The notes under the pieces: model-generated | Seen by the model: only the letters and a program-made list of their open reading frames with translations | What the model was told of the DNA's origin: nothing | The model's database searches: none | In this document: piece after piece, positions 1 to 11,886 of the stretch | How the letters are laid out: each line of letters begins with the position of its first letter | How positions within the stretch are numbered: the stretch's first letter is position 1 | Made by a program: the position numbers and the translations under genes | DNA from: an uncultured Treponema sp. | Lineage (GTDB): Bacteria; Spirochaetota; Spirochaetia; Treponematales; Treponemataceae | DNA length: 41,928 nucleotides | Direction of reading: 5' to 3' | NCBI GenBank assembly: GCA_949299755.1 | Contig: CASGBA010000018.1 | Coordinates: 1 to 41,928 of the forward strand

Positions 1-96
1 AGAAAGGTATGAAGCCGTTCCGGAATGTACACGGAACGCCGGGGTGAAGCTTCCCCGCCCGTCCTTCTTTCCTTCCCTTTTTGTTTCGGTTGATTT
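1..96 (+). other. 16S-23S internal transcribed spacer, upstream part
   Basis: Non-coding spacer leading into tRNA-Ile. It holds two hairpins. One pairs CGTTCCG (16-22) with CGGAACG (32-38). The other pairs CGGGG (40-44) with CCCCG (53-57). The 16S gene itself is not visible, so the window probably opens just after its 3' end. That is inferred from the usual 16S-tRNA-23S order. Confidence 0.7.
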
Positions 97-170
97 GGGA
101 CTGTAGCTCAGTTGGTTAGAGCACTTCTCTGATAAGGAAGGGGTCAAAAGTTCAAATCTTTTCAGTCCCA
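97..170 (+). tRNA. tRNA-Ile (GAU anticodon)
   Basis: A complete cloverleaf can be folded by eye. The acceptor stem pairs GGGACTG (97-103) with CAGTCCC (163-169), followed by discriminator A170. The anticodon stem CTTCT/GGAAG encloses loop CTGATAA, with anticodon GAT at 131-133. The T arm pairs AAAAG with CTTTT around TTCAAAT. CCA is not encoded; the next bases are TTA. Its place in the 16S-23S spacer is typical of bacterial rRNA operons. No tRNA-Ala follows it. Confidence 0.97.
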
Positions 171-176
171 TTAACA

Positions 177-206
177 CGGAACCGAGAAGATTTGTTTACG
201 GTTCCG
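177..206 (+). other. Hairpin between tRNA-Ile and 23S leader
   Basis: A perfect 8-bp inverted repeat pairs CGGAACCG (177-184) with CGGTTCCG (199-206) around a 14-base loop. It starts 7 bases after the tRNA end, so it may help RNase processing of the tRNA 3' end or isolate the tRNA from the 23S stalk. It has no U-tract, so it is not a terminator. Confidence 0.6.
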
Positions 207-224
207 GTGATATTTGAAAGAGCA

Positions 225-333
225 GGGAAGGGGCGCGTGGAGCGCGGAAACGAACAAATAGGAACCGTCCGAGGCGGGAAGGCCCGTGTCGCGGGGTGCG
301 CCCGGGACGCGGGAGCGGAAGGCGGGAGATAAT
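225..333 (+). other. 23S rRNA leader, left arm of processing stalk
   Basis: The leader at 225-255 is largely complementary to the trailer at 3306-3334. The strongest part is AGCGCGGAAACGAAC (241-255) against the trailer. The two would form a long helix closing 23S, the usual RNase III substrate. A second complementary stretch sits at the gene border: GGAGATAATATGGTCAAGC (324-342) pairs with 3277-3296 with one mismatch. The region is GC-rich and non-coding. Confidence 0.65.
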
Positions 334-3288
<2,955 letters not shown>

Positions 3289-3366
3289 TTATTTTCCGGC
3301 CGTCCGTTCGTTTCCGCGCCCCGCGCCCCCTTTCCCCCCGTGCGTTTTTTTTAACCAGTTTATAAC
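3289..3366 (+). other. 23S-5S spacer with right arm of the processing stalk
   Basis: Positions 3306-3334 pair with the 23S leader at 225-255. A run of T and then AT-rich sequence leads to the 5S start. No tRNA or gene is present. Confidence 0.6.
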
Positions 3367-3479
3367 GCCCGGTGGCCATAGTGGAGAGGCAATACCCGTT
3401 CCCATCCCGAACACGGAAGTCAAGCTCTCTTACGCCGATGATACTGCTGATCAAGTGGGAAAGTAGGTAGCTGCCGGGC
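3367..3479 (+). rRNA. rrf: 5S ribosomal RNA
   Basis: About 113 nt. The 5' GCCCGGTGGCC pairs with the 3' GCTGCCGGGC as helix I. The conserved core ACCCGTTCCCATCCCGAACACGG is present (read as two adjacent segments around 3394-3416), as is the loop D/E region with GTGGGAAAGTAGG. It lies 78 bases after 23S, in normal operon order. Confidence 0.95.
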
Positions 3480-3490
3480 TTTTTTATTTT
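3470..3490 (+). terminator. rRNA operon terminator
   Basis: The 3' half of the 5S closing helix (GCCGGGC) runs straight into TTTTTTATTTT (3480-3490). The 5S terminal stem plus this U-tract could act as an intrinsic terminator. No separate hairpin follows before phoH. Confidence 0.55.
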
Positions 3491-3527
3491 CCATGCTTTT
3501 TCATATATCTTTTTTATTTGATTTGCC

Positions 3528-4595
3528 ATGAAATACCTTGAACTGTCTTTGAAGGAGGTTTTTTTGGAGGCAGGTTATACCATTGTTGTTGGCAATCTGG
3601 ATGTTTTAAGCTCTTTATGCGGTCCCAATGATGGGAATTTGGATATAATTGAAACTTATCTTGGGGCTCCGGTTGTTTTGCAAGGTAATGAACTGACGTT
3701 ATTATCCTTGGATGACGATATGTGCAGGAAATTCCAGGTTCTTGTGGACAGGATTGTTTCCTTTTCGACCGGTGCCGGTAATAATGATTTTCAGGCTGTT
3801 TCCGGTATGGGGGACAGGCGTTTCCTTTTAGATTGCGGTTATCCATCCGGAAATATTCCTGTCTTGGATTCTTCAATCTTAAACAGTCTTATTGATTCTA
3901 TTGAATCTTCTTCATCTGATGAGTTCCCCATGAATTCATTCATTGAAATTCCCCATTCCTACAAGAAAATTTTTCCAAGGACACTCAAACAGGCTGAATT
4001 TTTCGCGAAGGTAAAAACAAGCGATGTGGTGTTTTGTGAAGGCCCGGCCGGAACCGGAAAAACTTTTTTAGTTCTTGCGGAAGCCCTGTATCTTCTTCTT
4101 TCAAAGCGTGTGCAAAAAATTGTTTTAACCCGCCCAGTTGTTGAGGCCGGGGAAAATCTTGGCTTTCTGCCGGGTGATTTGGAACAGAAACTCAATCCCT
4201 ATCTCCGGCCATTGTATGATGCCATGGAAAAAATCCTTCCCCGGGAAGTTATAAGGCGGCTTATGGATTCTGCGTCGATAGAAGTTGCCCCTCTGGCTTA
4301 TATGCGGGGACGCAGCATTGATAATGCCGTGGTTGTTTTGGATGAGGGGCAAAACACCACGAAAGGGCAAATGAAAATGTTTTTGACAAGGTTGGGTGAG
4401 AATTCCAAAGCCTTTGTTACAGGGGATTTGTCCCAAGTGGATTTACCCAGGCATGAAATTTCCGGTTTCGCCCATGCCTTGGAGGTGTTGCGGAATATTG
4501 GTGAAATCGCCATAATTTCGTTTGGGCACGGGGATGTGGTCCGTGTTCCTATTGTTAAGAAAATTATACAGGCTTATGAACAGAAAAAAAATTAA
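3528..4595 (+). CDS. phoH: PhoH-family ATPase (YbeZ type)
   Basis: A 355-residue cytoplasmic P-loop ATPase of the PhoH family, which is linked to RNA metabolism and ribosome maturation together with YbeY. The Walker A motif GPAGTGKT is at 172-179, and the Walker B region VVVLDEGQNTT is near 268-278 (the usual DEAQN reads DEGQN). The downstream signature GRSIDNAVVVLDEGQ through VTGDLSQVDLP is typical of the family. The N-terminal 140 residues are less conserved. ATG 3528 has no clear ribosome-binding site. An in-frame TTG at 3564 follows AAGGAGG with 5-base spacing and may be the true start, making the protein 12 residues shorter. The gene overlaps the next by 20 bases. The phoH-pgpH-ybeY-corC order matches many bacteria. 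Confidence 0.93.
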   Translation: MKYLELSLKEVFLEAGYTIVVGNLDVLSSLCGPNDGNLDIIETYLGAPVVLQGNELTLLSLDDDMCRKFQVLVDRIVSFSTGAGNNDFQAVSGMGDRRFLLDCGYPSGNIPVLDSSILNSLIDSIESSSSDEFPMNSFIEIPHSYKKIFPRTLKQAEFFAKVKTSDVVFCEGPAGTGKTFLVLAEALYLLLSKRVQKIVLTRPVVEAGENLGFLPGDLEQKLNPYLRPLYDAMEKILPREVIRRLMDSASIEVAPLAYMRGRSIDNAVVVLDEGQNTTKGQMKMFLTRLGENSKAFVTGDLSQVDLPRHEISGFAHALEVLRNIGEIAIISFGHGDVVRVPIVKKIIQAYEQKKN

Positions 4596-7083
4596 CCTTT
4601 CTGCACCGGGTTTTATCGATCGCTGCATAAAAAAAATACGTGTTAACGCAAAAAAAATACTCATGTTGTTAACGGTTTTTTTTATCCTTTCTTTGGGAAC
4701 CTGCGTTTCATTCATTGAAGATTCCGGTTTCGGACGTATAGATCTGAATGATTTTAAGGTCGGTTCAATTGCTGACAGGGATGTGGTTTTGGCCAGGGAT
4801 CTTTCTTATGTTGATGAGAATGCCACGGAAATCCGCAGGAATGCCAAGTTGAATTTGGTTACTGCCCTGTTCCGGTATATTCCAGCGGATTCAAATCTTT
4901 CTCCGGAAGCTTCTTCCCTGGCTGCCAATCAAACAAAATTTTTTGATTTCCTTCATTACGTAGAAAAACTTCGTTTGGATTCATCTGATGCTTTGACAAA
5001 TTCGCTGGAAGTTCAAGAGTCTTATCCGGGAACAATTTCCCCGGAAATTTTGGAATCCTTTTTTTCCCTTCCTTCTGACGCCCAGTCTGAAATCCTTCAG
5101 TTTACCGCTTCTTTTTTCAATGTGGTAAATACAAAGGGACTTGTGTCTTTCCCTGACAAAGGATTGGAACAGTTCAGCAAAACTGAGGTTGAGGTTGTCC
5201 GTGGAAATGAAAGAACCACTGTTCCAAAGTCTTCCCTTTTGACAAGGGAGAATTTGCCTGATTTCCTTAATTCTGAGGTTTTTTCGGCCGGCTTGAATTC
5301 CGAATGGGAAAAGTATGTCCTTGCCTTTGTTTCACCTTTTTTGAAGGAAAACCTGGTTTATCAGGATGATGAAAGTGAAGCAAAAATCATGCAAGCCCTT
5401 GATTCCGTTTCCCCTGTTTTAATTGTAATTCCTAAAGGGGAAAAAATTGTCAGGCGTGGATATATAATAACCGAAGAAAGTTTCAACCAGCTTGAATATT
5501 TGAGCAAAACCGATGTGAAAATCAACACAGAGCGTTTTTTAGCCACGATACTGGTTCTATTCCTTTCATTGGTTATTGCTTCATTTATGCTTTTATCTGT
5601 TCCCTGCAAGGATTTGGCTTTTTTCAGATACCAGCTTTTTTTGTTTGTTTGTTTTGCTGTCATATACGTTGCCTGCCTGATTTTTTCCCATATTCAGCCC
5701 CTGCAGAAACCTCTTAATTTTATGCTTGTGTTGCCTGTAGCTTTTTTCTCCATGCTTACCGCAATCTTGTTGAACAAAATAGTGGCCATCATTATGGTTT
5801 TCATTTTTTCAGCTGCGGTTTTTTGCGCCTCAGGATTTATGCCTGAACCGGTGCTTTTTTCTGTGTTCACCGGTGTGGCGGCTGTGGCTGTGGTACGTAA
5901 TACCGGTAAAAGGCTGGATCTTGTTCATTCTGCCGGGATCCTTTCTGTGATGAGCGCCGCAGTCAGTTTCGTGATTACGGTGGTGTATCCGGTGGCCTTC
6001 CCGGGAATGTCTTTTTTCATTATTAGTGCGGCTATCAACGGTTTTTTAAGCGGGATATTGGTTATAGGATTTTTACCCTTGCTGGAAAATCTGCTTAACA
6101 CAGTGACAAGCTTCAGGTTGATGGAGCTTTCCGATTTAAATACATCCCTCATGCAGAAAATGCTGCTTACAGTTCCCGGTACATACAATCATTCCCAGAT
6201 GGTTGCTTCCTTGGCGGAAAACGCTTGTAGGGCTATAGGCGCAAATTCCCTTTTGGCCAGGGTAGGAGCTTATTACCATGATATAGGGAAAATGGAACAG
6301 GGGGAATATTTTGTAGAAAATCAAACCGGAGAAAATAAGCATACGGATTTAGCACCCCGGCTGTCAGCCACTATTATACGCAGTCATGTAAAACAGGGGA
6401 TTGAGAAAGCGAGAAATCTGAAGTTGCCCCAGGAAGTAATTGATATTATTTCGGAACATCATGGAAACAGTGTTATTTCTTATTTTTATAATAAAGCTAA
6501 AGATGAAAATCCCGACACCGATCCGGAAGATTTCATGTATCCCGGAAATCCTCCCCGTTCCAAAGAGTCTGCGGTTGTAATGCTTGCGGATACTGTTGAG
6601 GCTGCGTGCAGGAGTTTGGAAAAACCATCTGCGCCCAGACTAGAAAAATTCATTGACGAACTTGTGAAAGCAAAGATAGAGCACGGGCAGCTTAAAGACT
6701 GTGATTTGACTTTCAGGGATTTGGGAGTGATAAAACAATCTTTTGTGAATATTCTTGCCGGTTATTATCACACTAGGATTGAATACCCGAATCAAAAGGA
6801 TCCTGATGAAATTGACAAACCCCAGGATAAGGACAAGGTAAAGGAAACCGCCAGGGAAATTGCCAAGGAAATACAGAAAGAGCCTTCTTCCAGTGGTTCG
6901 TCTGTTATGAAAGAGCCGGGACGGGAAACGGCGGATGATGTTACGAAAGAAACTTCTAAAAATGTTTCCCGACGGACATCTGCCGGGAAAAAGGCTCCAT
7001 CTGCCCGGACTGAAAAGAAAAAAGCCGTGAAAAGTCTTTCCGCCGGACGTAAAAGGGAAGATTCTGAGTATAATGTGAGGTGA
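4576..7083 (+). CDS. 7TM HD-domain phosphodiesterase (PgpH/YqfF-like)
   Basis: About 835 residues, laid out like the 7TMR-HD family. A first membrane segment lies near residues 25-45, followed by a large extracytoplasmic region. A cluster of hydrophobic helices spans roughly 320-505, and a cytoplasmic HD domain follows. Metal-binding motifs include H539, the H568-D569 pair in YYHDIGKM, and HHGNS downstream. Characterised PgpH members hydrolyse c-di-AMP; that activity is inferred here from family. The last ~95 residues are a charged Lys/Glu/Ser-rich tail with no recognisable domain, which is unusual. ATG 4576 was chosen because it starts a positively charged segment before the first helix; an upstream in-frame TTG (4522) lies deeper inside phoH. 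Confidence 0.85.
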   Translation: MNRKKINLSAPGFIDRCIKKIRVNAKKILMLLTVFFILSLGTCVSFIEDSGFGRIDLNDFKVGSIADRDVVLARDLSYVDENATEIRRNAKLNLVTALFRYIPADSNLSPEASSLAANQTKFFDFLHYVEKLRLDSSDALTNSLEVQESYPGTISPEILESFFSLPSDAQSEILQFTASFFNVVNTKGLVSFPDKGLEQFSKTEVEVVRGNERTTVPKSSLLTRENLPDFLNSEVFSAGLNSEWEKYVLAFVSPFLKENLVYQDDESEAKIMQALDSVSPVLIVIPKGEKIVRRGYIITEESFNQLEYLSKTDVKINTERFLATILVLFLSLVIASFMLLSVPCKDLAFFRYQLFLFVCFAVIYVACLIFSHIQPLQKPLNFMLVLPVAFFSMLTAILLNKIVAIIMVFIFSAAVFCASGFMPEPVLFSVFTGVAAVAVVRNTGKRLDLVHSAGILSVMSAAVSFVITVVYPVAFPGMSFFIISAAINGFLSGILVIGFLPLLENLLNTVTSFRLMELSDLNTSLMQKMLLTVPGTYNHSQMVASLAENACRAIGANSLLARVGAYYHDIGKMEQGEYFVENQTGENKHTDLAPRLSATIIRSHVKQGIEKARNLKLPQEVIDIISEHHGNSVISYFYNKAKDENPDTDPEDFMYPGNPPRSKESAVVMLADTVEAACRSLEKPSAPRLEKFIDELVKAKIEHGQLKDCDLTFRDLGVIKQSFVNILAGYYHTRIEYPNQKDPDEIDKPQDKDKVKETAREIAKEIQKEPSSSGSSVMKEPGRETADDVTKETSKNVSRRTSAGKKAPSARTEKKKAVKSLSAGRKREDSEYNVR

Positions 7084-7089
7084 AAAACT

Positions 7090-7629
7090 ATGTGTTCAGA
7101 ATCCTGCGATAATTCCATCGTTTATCCTGCCGGAGAATACGAATGCGGCTCTTTCCGGTTTCAGGTTTCCATCGAAAAAGGAAAGGAATTTCCTTTTAAT
7201 ATTGATGGCCTTGGTCGTGTGGCGGAATCAGCCTTAAAAACAGATATTGTTAATCCAGGGAAAAAATTCTGGGATTTTTCCATCGTTTTTTGCGGAAATG
7301 AATTTATCAAGGATTTGAACAGGGATTTCCGGAATTTGGATGAACCCACCGACATCCTTTCGTTTGAAATTGGAGAAGAATTCGAAGATGAATCAGGAAG
7401 GACTGTTTTTAACGCAGGGGAAATAATAATAAGTTTTGAAAGACTTTTTTATAATTCTTCTGAATTCGGTGTTACCGCAAATGAAGAATTGAAACGCCTC
7501 ATTATTCATGGTATCCTGCATTTAAGTGGAATGGATCATTCTGATAATTCTCCTGAGCAGGAAATGCTGAGGATTCAGGAAAATATATTGAATACTTTGG
7601 GTACTGAAATTGTTTTTGAAGAGGAATAA
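7090..7629 (+). CDS. ybeY: Endoribonuclease / rRNA maturation factor YbeY
   Basis: A 179-residue zinc-dependent RNase family member involved in 16S rRNA 3'-end maturation and ribosome quality control. The zinc-binding motif HGILHLSGMDH (H-x3-H-x5-H) is intact. So is the family signature LNRDFRNLDEPTDILSFE. An extra ~30 residues at the N terminus make it a little longer than typical 150-residue members. GAGGTG (7077-7082), which contains the upstream stop, supports ATG 7090. It sits directly downstream of the PhoH pair, as usual. Confidence 0.95.
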   Translation: MCSESCDNSIVYPAGEYECGSFRFQVSIEKGKEFPFNIDGLGRVAESALKTDIVNPGKKFWDFSIVFCGNEFIKDLNRDFRNLDEPTDILSFEIGEEFEDESGRTVFNAGEIIISFERLFYNSSEFGVTANEELKRLIIHGILHLSGMDHSDNSPEQEMLRIQENILNTLGTEIVFEEE

Positions 7630-7630
7630 A

Positions 7631-8425
7631 ATGGGATTTCTTGAAAAATTAACCCGGAAAAAAAAGGATTCTTCTTCCCAGGATTTAGAAGAGGATCTTG
7701 CTGCAAAGCTTAATGAAGAAAAACGGGATATGATCCGCGGTGTTGTGGATTTGTCTGAAACTTCCGTAAAAGAGGTAATGGTTCCACGTATTGACGTGGA
7801 TTTTCTTCCTATGGATACGGAGGGAAATGAGCTTTTGATGAAGGTGGCGGAGAGCGGTCATTCCCGTTTTCCTGTATACGGTGAGACAATTGACAATGTG
7901 ATCGGTGTTTTGTACGTAAAGGATTTGATAAACCTTTTGTCAAAAAATGAGGAATTGGAAATAAAAAAAGTCATCCGCAAGCCTTTTTTTGTCCCGGAAA
8001 CCAAGCGTATTGACGCCTTGTTGAGGGAATTTAAAAGACGCCATATTCATATTGCCATCGCTGTGGATGAATACGGCGGAGTTTCCGGAATTGTTTGCAT
8101 GGAAGACATTATTGAAGAAATTGTCGGCGACATTCAGGATGAGTTTGATAATGAAAGGGAGGATATTGTTCCCATAAGCGAAGGAGTGTGGCTCTGTGAT
8201 GCCAGGGCTGCTTTGGACGATTTGTCGGACATTTTTGGAGACACGCCTCCCGGAGAGGAATTTGATACTCTTGGTGGCTTTGTTTTTAATCTTTTCGGGA
8301 AAATACCTGTCCGATACGAGAAAGTTTGCTGGAACAATTTTGAATTCATAATTCAGGATATGGATGGACACAGGATAAATACCGTGAAAATCATTGGAAA
8401 AAAAGAACAGGAAAACCCGAAATAA
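7631..8425 (+). CDS. CBS-domain protein, CorC/HlyC (TlyC) family
   Basis: 264 residues. After a short charged N terminus come two CBS domains (about residues 60-180; signature VKEVMVPRIDVDFLP and HIAIAVDEYGGVSGIVCMED) and a C-terminal CorC_HlyC transporter-associated domain (about 190-262). It has no DUF21 membrane domain, so it resembles soluble E. coli CorC/YbeX rather than membrane hemolysin-C paralogues. The family is linked to Mg/Co efflux and, through its genomic link to ybeY/phoH, to ribosome function. Haemolysin names are historical and no toxin role is supported. GAGGA upstream supports ATG 7631, 1 base after the ybeY stop. Confidence 0.9.
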   Translation: MGFLEKLTRKKKDSSSQDLEEDLAAKLNEEKRDMIRGVVDLSETSVKEVMVPRIDVDFLPMDTEGNELLMKVAESGHSRFPVYGETIDNVIGVLYVKDLINLLSKNEELEIKKVIRKPFFVPETKRIDALLREFKRRHIHIAIAVDEYGGVSGIVCMEDIIEEIVGDIQDEFDNEREDIVPISEGVWLCDARAALDDLSDIFGDTPPGEEFDTLGGFVFNLFGKIPVRYEKVCWNNFEFIIQDMDGHRINTVKIIGKKEQENPK

Positions 8426-8461
8426 ATTTCCTGGTTTTATTTTCTGATTTTGAGGGATATT

Positions 8462-10537
8462 TTGAAAAATAAAGACATTGGGAAAAAGCTGTTTATTTTT
8501 GTTTTAATGATGGTTGCCTCTAGTGGAATTTTTGCCCAGAATGCAGTGGATTTTTACAGGCGTGGGAAAAATGCCCAGAACAGCGGTGATTGGTATTCCG
8601 CCGCAGAACAGTACCAGGAGTCTTTAAGACTTAATCCGGCTTTTTTTGATGCATTGTATTCCCTTGCCCAGTGTTTTTATGAGCTTGAAGAATATGACAG
8701 GGCTTTATTCTATGTTCTTGAAGCTGAAAAACTGCGGTCAAATTCACAGGATGTGCAAACCCTTCACGGATTTATCCTCATAGGGTTAAGGCAACTGACG
8801 GAAGCTGAGGCTGTGTTTTCCGAAGTCCTCCGGTTGTGGCCGAATAATGTTAATGCGAGATTCGGACTTGGGGAACTTGATGTGGCCGCCGGGCGTATTT
8901 CCGCTGCGGAAAACCAGTATATGCAGGCTTTGAACAGAAGTCCGGAAAACCGCAGGGCTCTTTTGTCTCTGGCGATGGTCTGTCAGGAAGAAGGGAAGAC
9001 GGAAACTGCGGCGGGTTTTATTGAACAAGCTTTGAAATACTACGGAGACAATGCCCAGACTCTTTACATAGCCGGTATTTTTGAAATGAACAGGAAAAGC
9101 TATGAAATGGCGGAGAAATATCTGCGTGCGTCGTTAACGGTTGATCCTTCGTATACCGATGCCTTGGACGCCCTTGCCTCCGTTTTGTACTATTCTGACC
9201 GTTACCAGGAAATGAATGGGGTTGCGGATGATTTAATTAAAAAAAATAGAAGCGAAACAAAATCCTGGTATCAAAAAGTTTTGGCGCTTTCAAAGTTAAA
9301 CCGGATGGATGAAGCTGTTTCCGCCGCTTCATCGGGGTTAAAAGCCGGTCAGGAAGATGAAATCTTGCGTATTTTTGCCGAGGATTTAATCCTGGAAAAT
9401 TTCCCTTTGGAAGACTCCAGGCGTAAGGAATGGGCTTCCGCCAGATTCAAAAACGCCCGGTCTTTTGAAAGACACAATATGTCAGGACGGGCAATTTTCG
9501 AATACAGACGGGGTTTGAAGCTTAACCCTTATGACACTTCTGCAAGAATGGCTTATGCAACCCTTCTTCTTTCAGGCGGATATCCCACAAGATATCTGGA
9601 AGAAATGACCTTCATAAAATCCTTGGGGGATACTTCTACTGTTGTAAGCGATGCCGTTGAAAACTATGAAAATTTATTGCAGCAATCTGTTTCTTCCAGA
9701 TGGAATATAGACCCCCTTTATGTGGATAAGGGCCATATTACTCTTGGCCTTTATTTTTTTACTTCCTCTGGGAACCTTATTCATCCCGGGGCGGAAAAAA
9801 CCACGGCTTCTGCCCTTGCGGATGCCTTATCGTTTTACCGTCGCTTTGATGTTTACACGGAAATGGAACCTGTAAGCGGTTATGCGGAGGCTTTCCGGAA
9901 GTCCAGGGAAAATGGAGATGATTATTTTGCCGTTGTCAGTTTGGATGAAAATAAAACTGACATCAGTGTTAAGATGGATGTGTATTTATCCCGGACAGGA
10001 ACTCCTGCAGGCACTTTTTCTGTTTTCAGGACTGGAAACGGCAGATTTTCTTCAGCCCTGCGCCGGCTCGCTGACACTGCTTCCTCCGCGTTTCCGGTAT
10101 TCGGAACTGTTCTACAGCGGGAACAAAATAAACTGGTGGTTGATTTGGGAAAATCTGACGGTATTGCCGCCGGCTCCTCTTTTGCGGTTATTTCTGCCGA
10201 TTCTCTGGCCTTCGTGCCGGATGGCCTGGGGGTGAATTTCCCGGAAAAATCCGTTCTGGGTTATGTGGATATTTCAAAGGTGGATTCGGATGTCAGTGAA
10301 GGGACTTTTTCCAGAAACGGTTTCTTTGACAGGATGAATCCTGGGGATATAGTTGTTTTACTTTCATCCGGGGAGAATGCCCGGTCTGACAATACGGCTC
10401 AGGCATCCGGCGGAACAGCGCCCGCTTCCTCCACATCCGATGCTTCCCCGGACGGTTCCACCTCAACAGTTTCAGGGACAATAGAGGCGGATTACAGTGA
10501 GCCGGGGTTGTTTTCCATACTTCATGGAATAAGATGA
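8462..10537 (+). CDS. Exported TPR-repeat protein
   Basis: About 691 residues. A Sec signal peptide (KKLFIFVLMMVASSGIFAQ) is followed by at least seven TPR-like repeats across roughly residues 25-250, starting AVDFYRRGKNAQNSGDWYSAAEQYQESLRLNP. A second TPR-like segment lies near 335-380. The C-terminal half is probably beta-rich, with a Ser/Thr/Ala-rich low-complexity stretch near 640-675. It is likely a periplasmic scaffold, but no partner is evident. TTG 8462 is preferred because GAGGG sits 5 bases upstream; another TTG at 8450 is possible. The gene is convergent with the next, only 8 bases away, and no terminator is obvious between them. Confidence 0.75.
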   Translation: MKNKDIGKKLFIFVLMMVASSGIFAQNAVDFYRRGKNAQNSGDWYSAAEQYQESLRLNPAFFDALYSLAQCFYELEEYDRALFYVLEAEKLRSNSQDVQTLHGFILIGLRQLTEAEAVFSEVLRLWPNNVNARFGLGELDVAAGRISAAENQYMQALNRSPENRRALLSLAMVCQEEGKTETAAGFIEQALKYYGDNAQTLYIAGIFEMNRKSYEMAEKYLRASLTVDPSYTDALDALASVLYYSDRYQEMNGVADDLIKKNRSETKSWYQKVLALSKLNRMDEAVSAASSGLKAGQEDEILRIFAEDLILENFPLEDSRRKEWASARFKNARSFERHNMSGRAIFEYRRGLKLNPYDTSARMAYATLLLSGGYPTRYLEEMTFIKSLGDTSTVVSDAVENYENLLQQSVSSRWNIDPLYVDKGHITLGLYFFTSSGNLIHPGAEKTTASALADALSFYRRFDVYTEMEPVSGYAEAFRKSRENGDDYFAVVSLDENKTDISVKMDVYLSRTGTPAGTFSVFRTGNGRFSSALRRLADTASSAFPVFGTVLQREQNKLVVDLGKSDGIAAGSSFAVISADSLAFVPDGLGVNFPEKSVLGYVDISKVDSDVSEGTFSRNGFFDRMNPGDIVVLLSSGENARSDNTAQASGGTAPASSTSDASPDGSTSTVSGTIEADYSEPGLFSILHGIR

Positions 10538-10545
10538 AATACGAT

Positions 10546-11805
10546 TTATAACTTTTTCATTGTCCTCTGTACCCATTCCCGGGATTTGTTGTAGTACATT
10601 TCCTGGGAAAGCAGGAATTCCTCCAATGCCTTGTCATAGGCGGAGGTAAAGAAGTAAGCTTGACCCAGGTAAAAATGAACCCGGGCTGAAATTTCCGGCG
10701 TTCTTCTTAATGTCATAAAAACTGATAATTCTGAAGCCAGTTTTTCCCATTGTTTTGTCTGGAAACTGTCATCCAGTATTTTTTTTAATGCGGATTCTTC
10801 CCCTCCTGATGCTTCATAATCTTCCGGAAAACGGTAGGGGACATCCTGTATTGCAGGGGTATTCGCTGTTGTTCCGGCCAGTCCGTTAAGCGAAGTCAGG
10901 ATTTTTTCCGTATTCCTTGAAAACCTTACCGGTGTCTTGTCAACCTGTCCGGGAATATTCAAGGTGGGAAGGGGAACAGCACGGGCTGTGTTTTTACGTT
11001 GTGGTTTTAAATCAGCGTATTCCGCCGGAACTTCAACGGGGAATTCGTTGGTGTTTTCCCCGTACTTGAATAGGGCTGTCCCACTGCGGATAATGTTTTC
11101 TGGAACAGCCGCATAATAGTAGGGAACCCCCGGCACAGGATAGTCCACGTATGGCAGGGAATCTTCGTTCAAAGTCGCAATAATCGTTGCCCGTGTCAAA
11201 GCTGTCTGGTTTTCAAATGGCAGGGTGGAACGGTAAAGTATCACCGGTTTATTTTTGTCGGAAGAAGCCCAATTAACTATCACCGCCTGATTTTTCAATA
11301 TCACGTCAAACATGGATATCTGCATGTCAGGATCTTCTTCCTTCATGGTGACTTCAACCGGAAATACCAGGGAATTTTCCGAGGGTACAAAAAAAATGGT
11401 TTGGGCTCCGGTGTTTTCTTCATAGGGAACAACCGCATAGAAAAATTCACCGGGTTTCTCAAGAATTTCCGTAAAAGAAAAGCTGTCTTTTTTTGTTATG
11501 CCGGCTTCCTCCGCCTCAATGTAGTTGGACAGGGTTATGGGCTTTGTATGCCTTAGTATTTTGCATCCTGTTTTCTGGTTTTCAAAAGGCTTCCAGCTTA
11601 TGGTAATCCGGTTTTCCTCTGCCTCAGCCTTTATCGCAGAAGGAATCGGAGGAACAGGAACTTTTTTGATTTGTATTTTTTCAGCCAAGGTTTCTTCCCG
11701 GGGCATATCCTGTTCCGGTATATCCTGAGCCTCTAGTTTGTATCCGGAAAAGAGTAAAAATAAAACCGCCAAAAACGACGCAAGAAAAAAACTGAAAAAT
11801 TTCAT
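10546..11805 (-). CDS. Exported protein with two fibronectin-III-like domains and a TPR-like tail
   Basis: 419 residues. The N terminus (MKFFSFFLASFLAVLFLLFSGYKLEAQ) is a signal peptide. Two beta-sandwich segments resemble fibronectin type III folds. One is near 55-150, with ITISWKPFENQKTGCKILR and FFYAVVPYEEN. The other is near 160-260, with VIVNWASSDKNKPVILYRS and PYYYAAVPEN. The last ~80 residues (LKKILDDSFQTKQWEKLASE, then ARVHFYLGQAYFFTSAYDKA) look like TPR helices. The combination suggests a periplasmic or surface-exposed adaptor, but the function is unknown. It is transcribed alone, divergent from the Cas2-like gene. Confidence 0.7.
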   Translation of the reverse strand: MKFFSFFLASFLAVLFLLFSGYKLEAQDIPEQDMPREETLAEKIQIKKVPVPPIPSAIKAEAEENRITISWKPFENQKTGCKILRHTKPITLSNYIEAEEAGITKKDSFSFTEILEKPGEFFYAVVPYEENTGAQTIFFVPSENSLVFPVEVTMKEEDPDMQISMFDVILKNQAVIVNWASSDKNKPVILYRSTLPFENQTALTRATIIATLNEDSLPYVDYPVPGVPYYYAAVPENIIRSGTALFKYGENTNEFPVEVPAEYADLKPQRKNTARAVPLPTLNIPGQVDKTPVRFSRNTEKILTSLNGLAGTTANTPAIQDVPYRFPEDYEASGGEESALKKILDDSFQTKQWEKLASELSVFMTLRRTPEISARVHFYLGQAYFFTSAYDKALEEFLLSQEMYYNKSREWVQRTMKKL

Positions 11806-11886
11806 ATATCACTATTTTCGCAATATTTTAAAGAATTTGCAAGGATTAAAATCGAACCAGGTGTTTTTCATCGGAATGCAAAAGGT

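Noticed and set aside
7631-8425. Haemolysin or toxin assignment for the CBS protein
   Set aside because: The HlyC/TlyC name is historical. Domain content and the phoH-ybeY context point to the CorC family.
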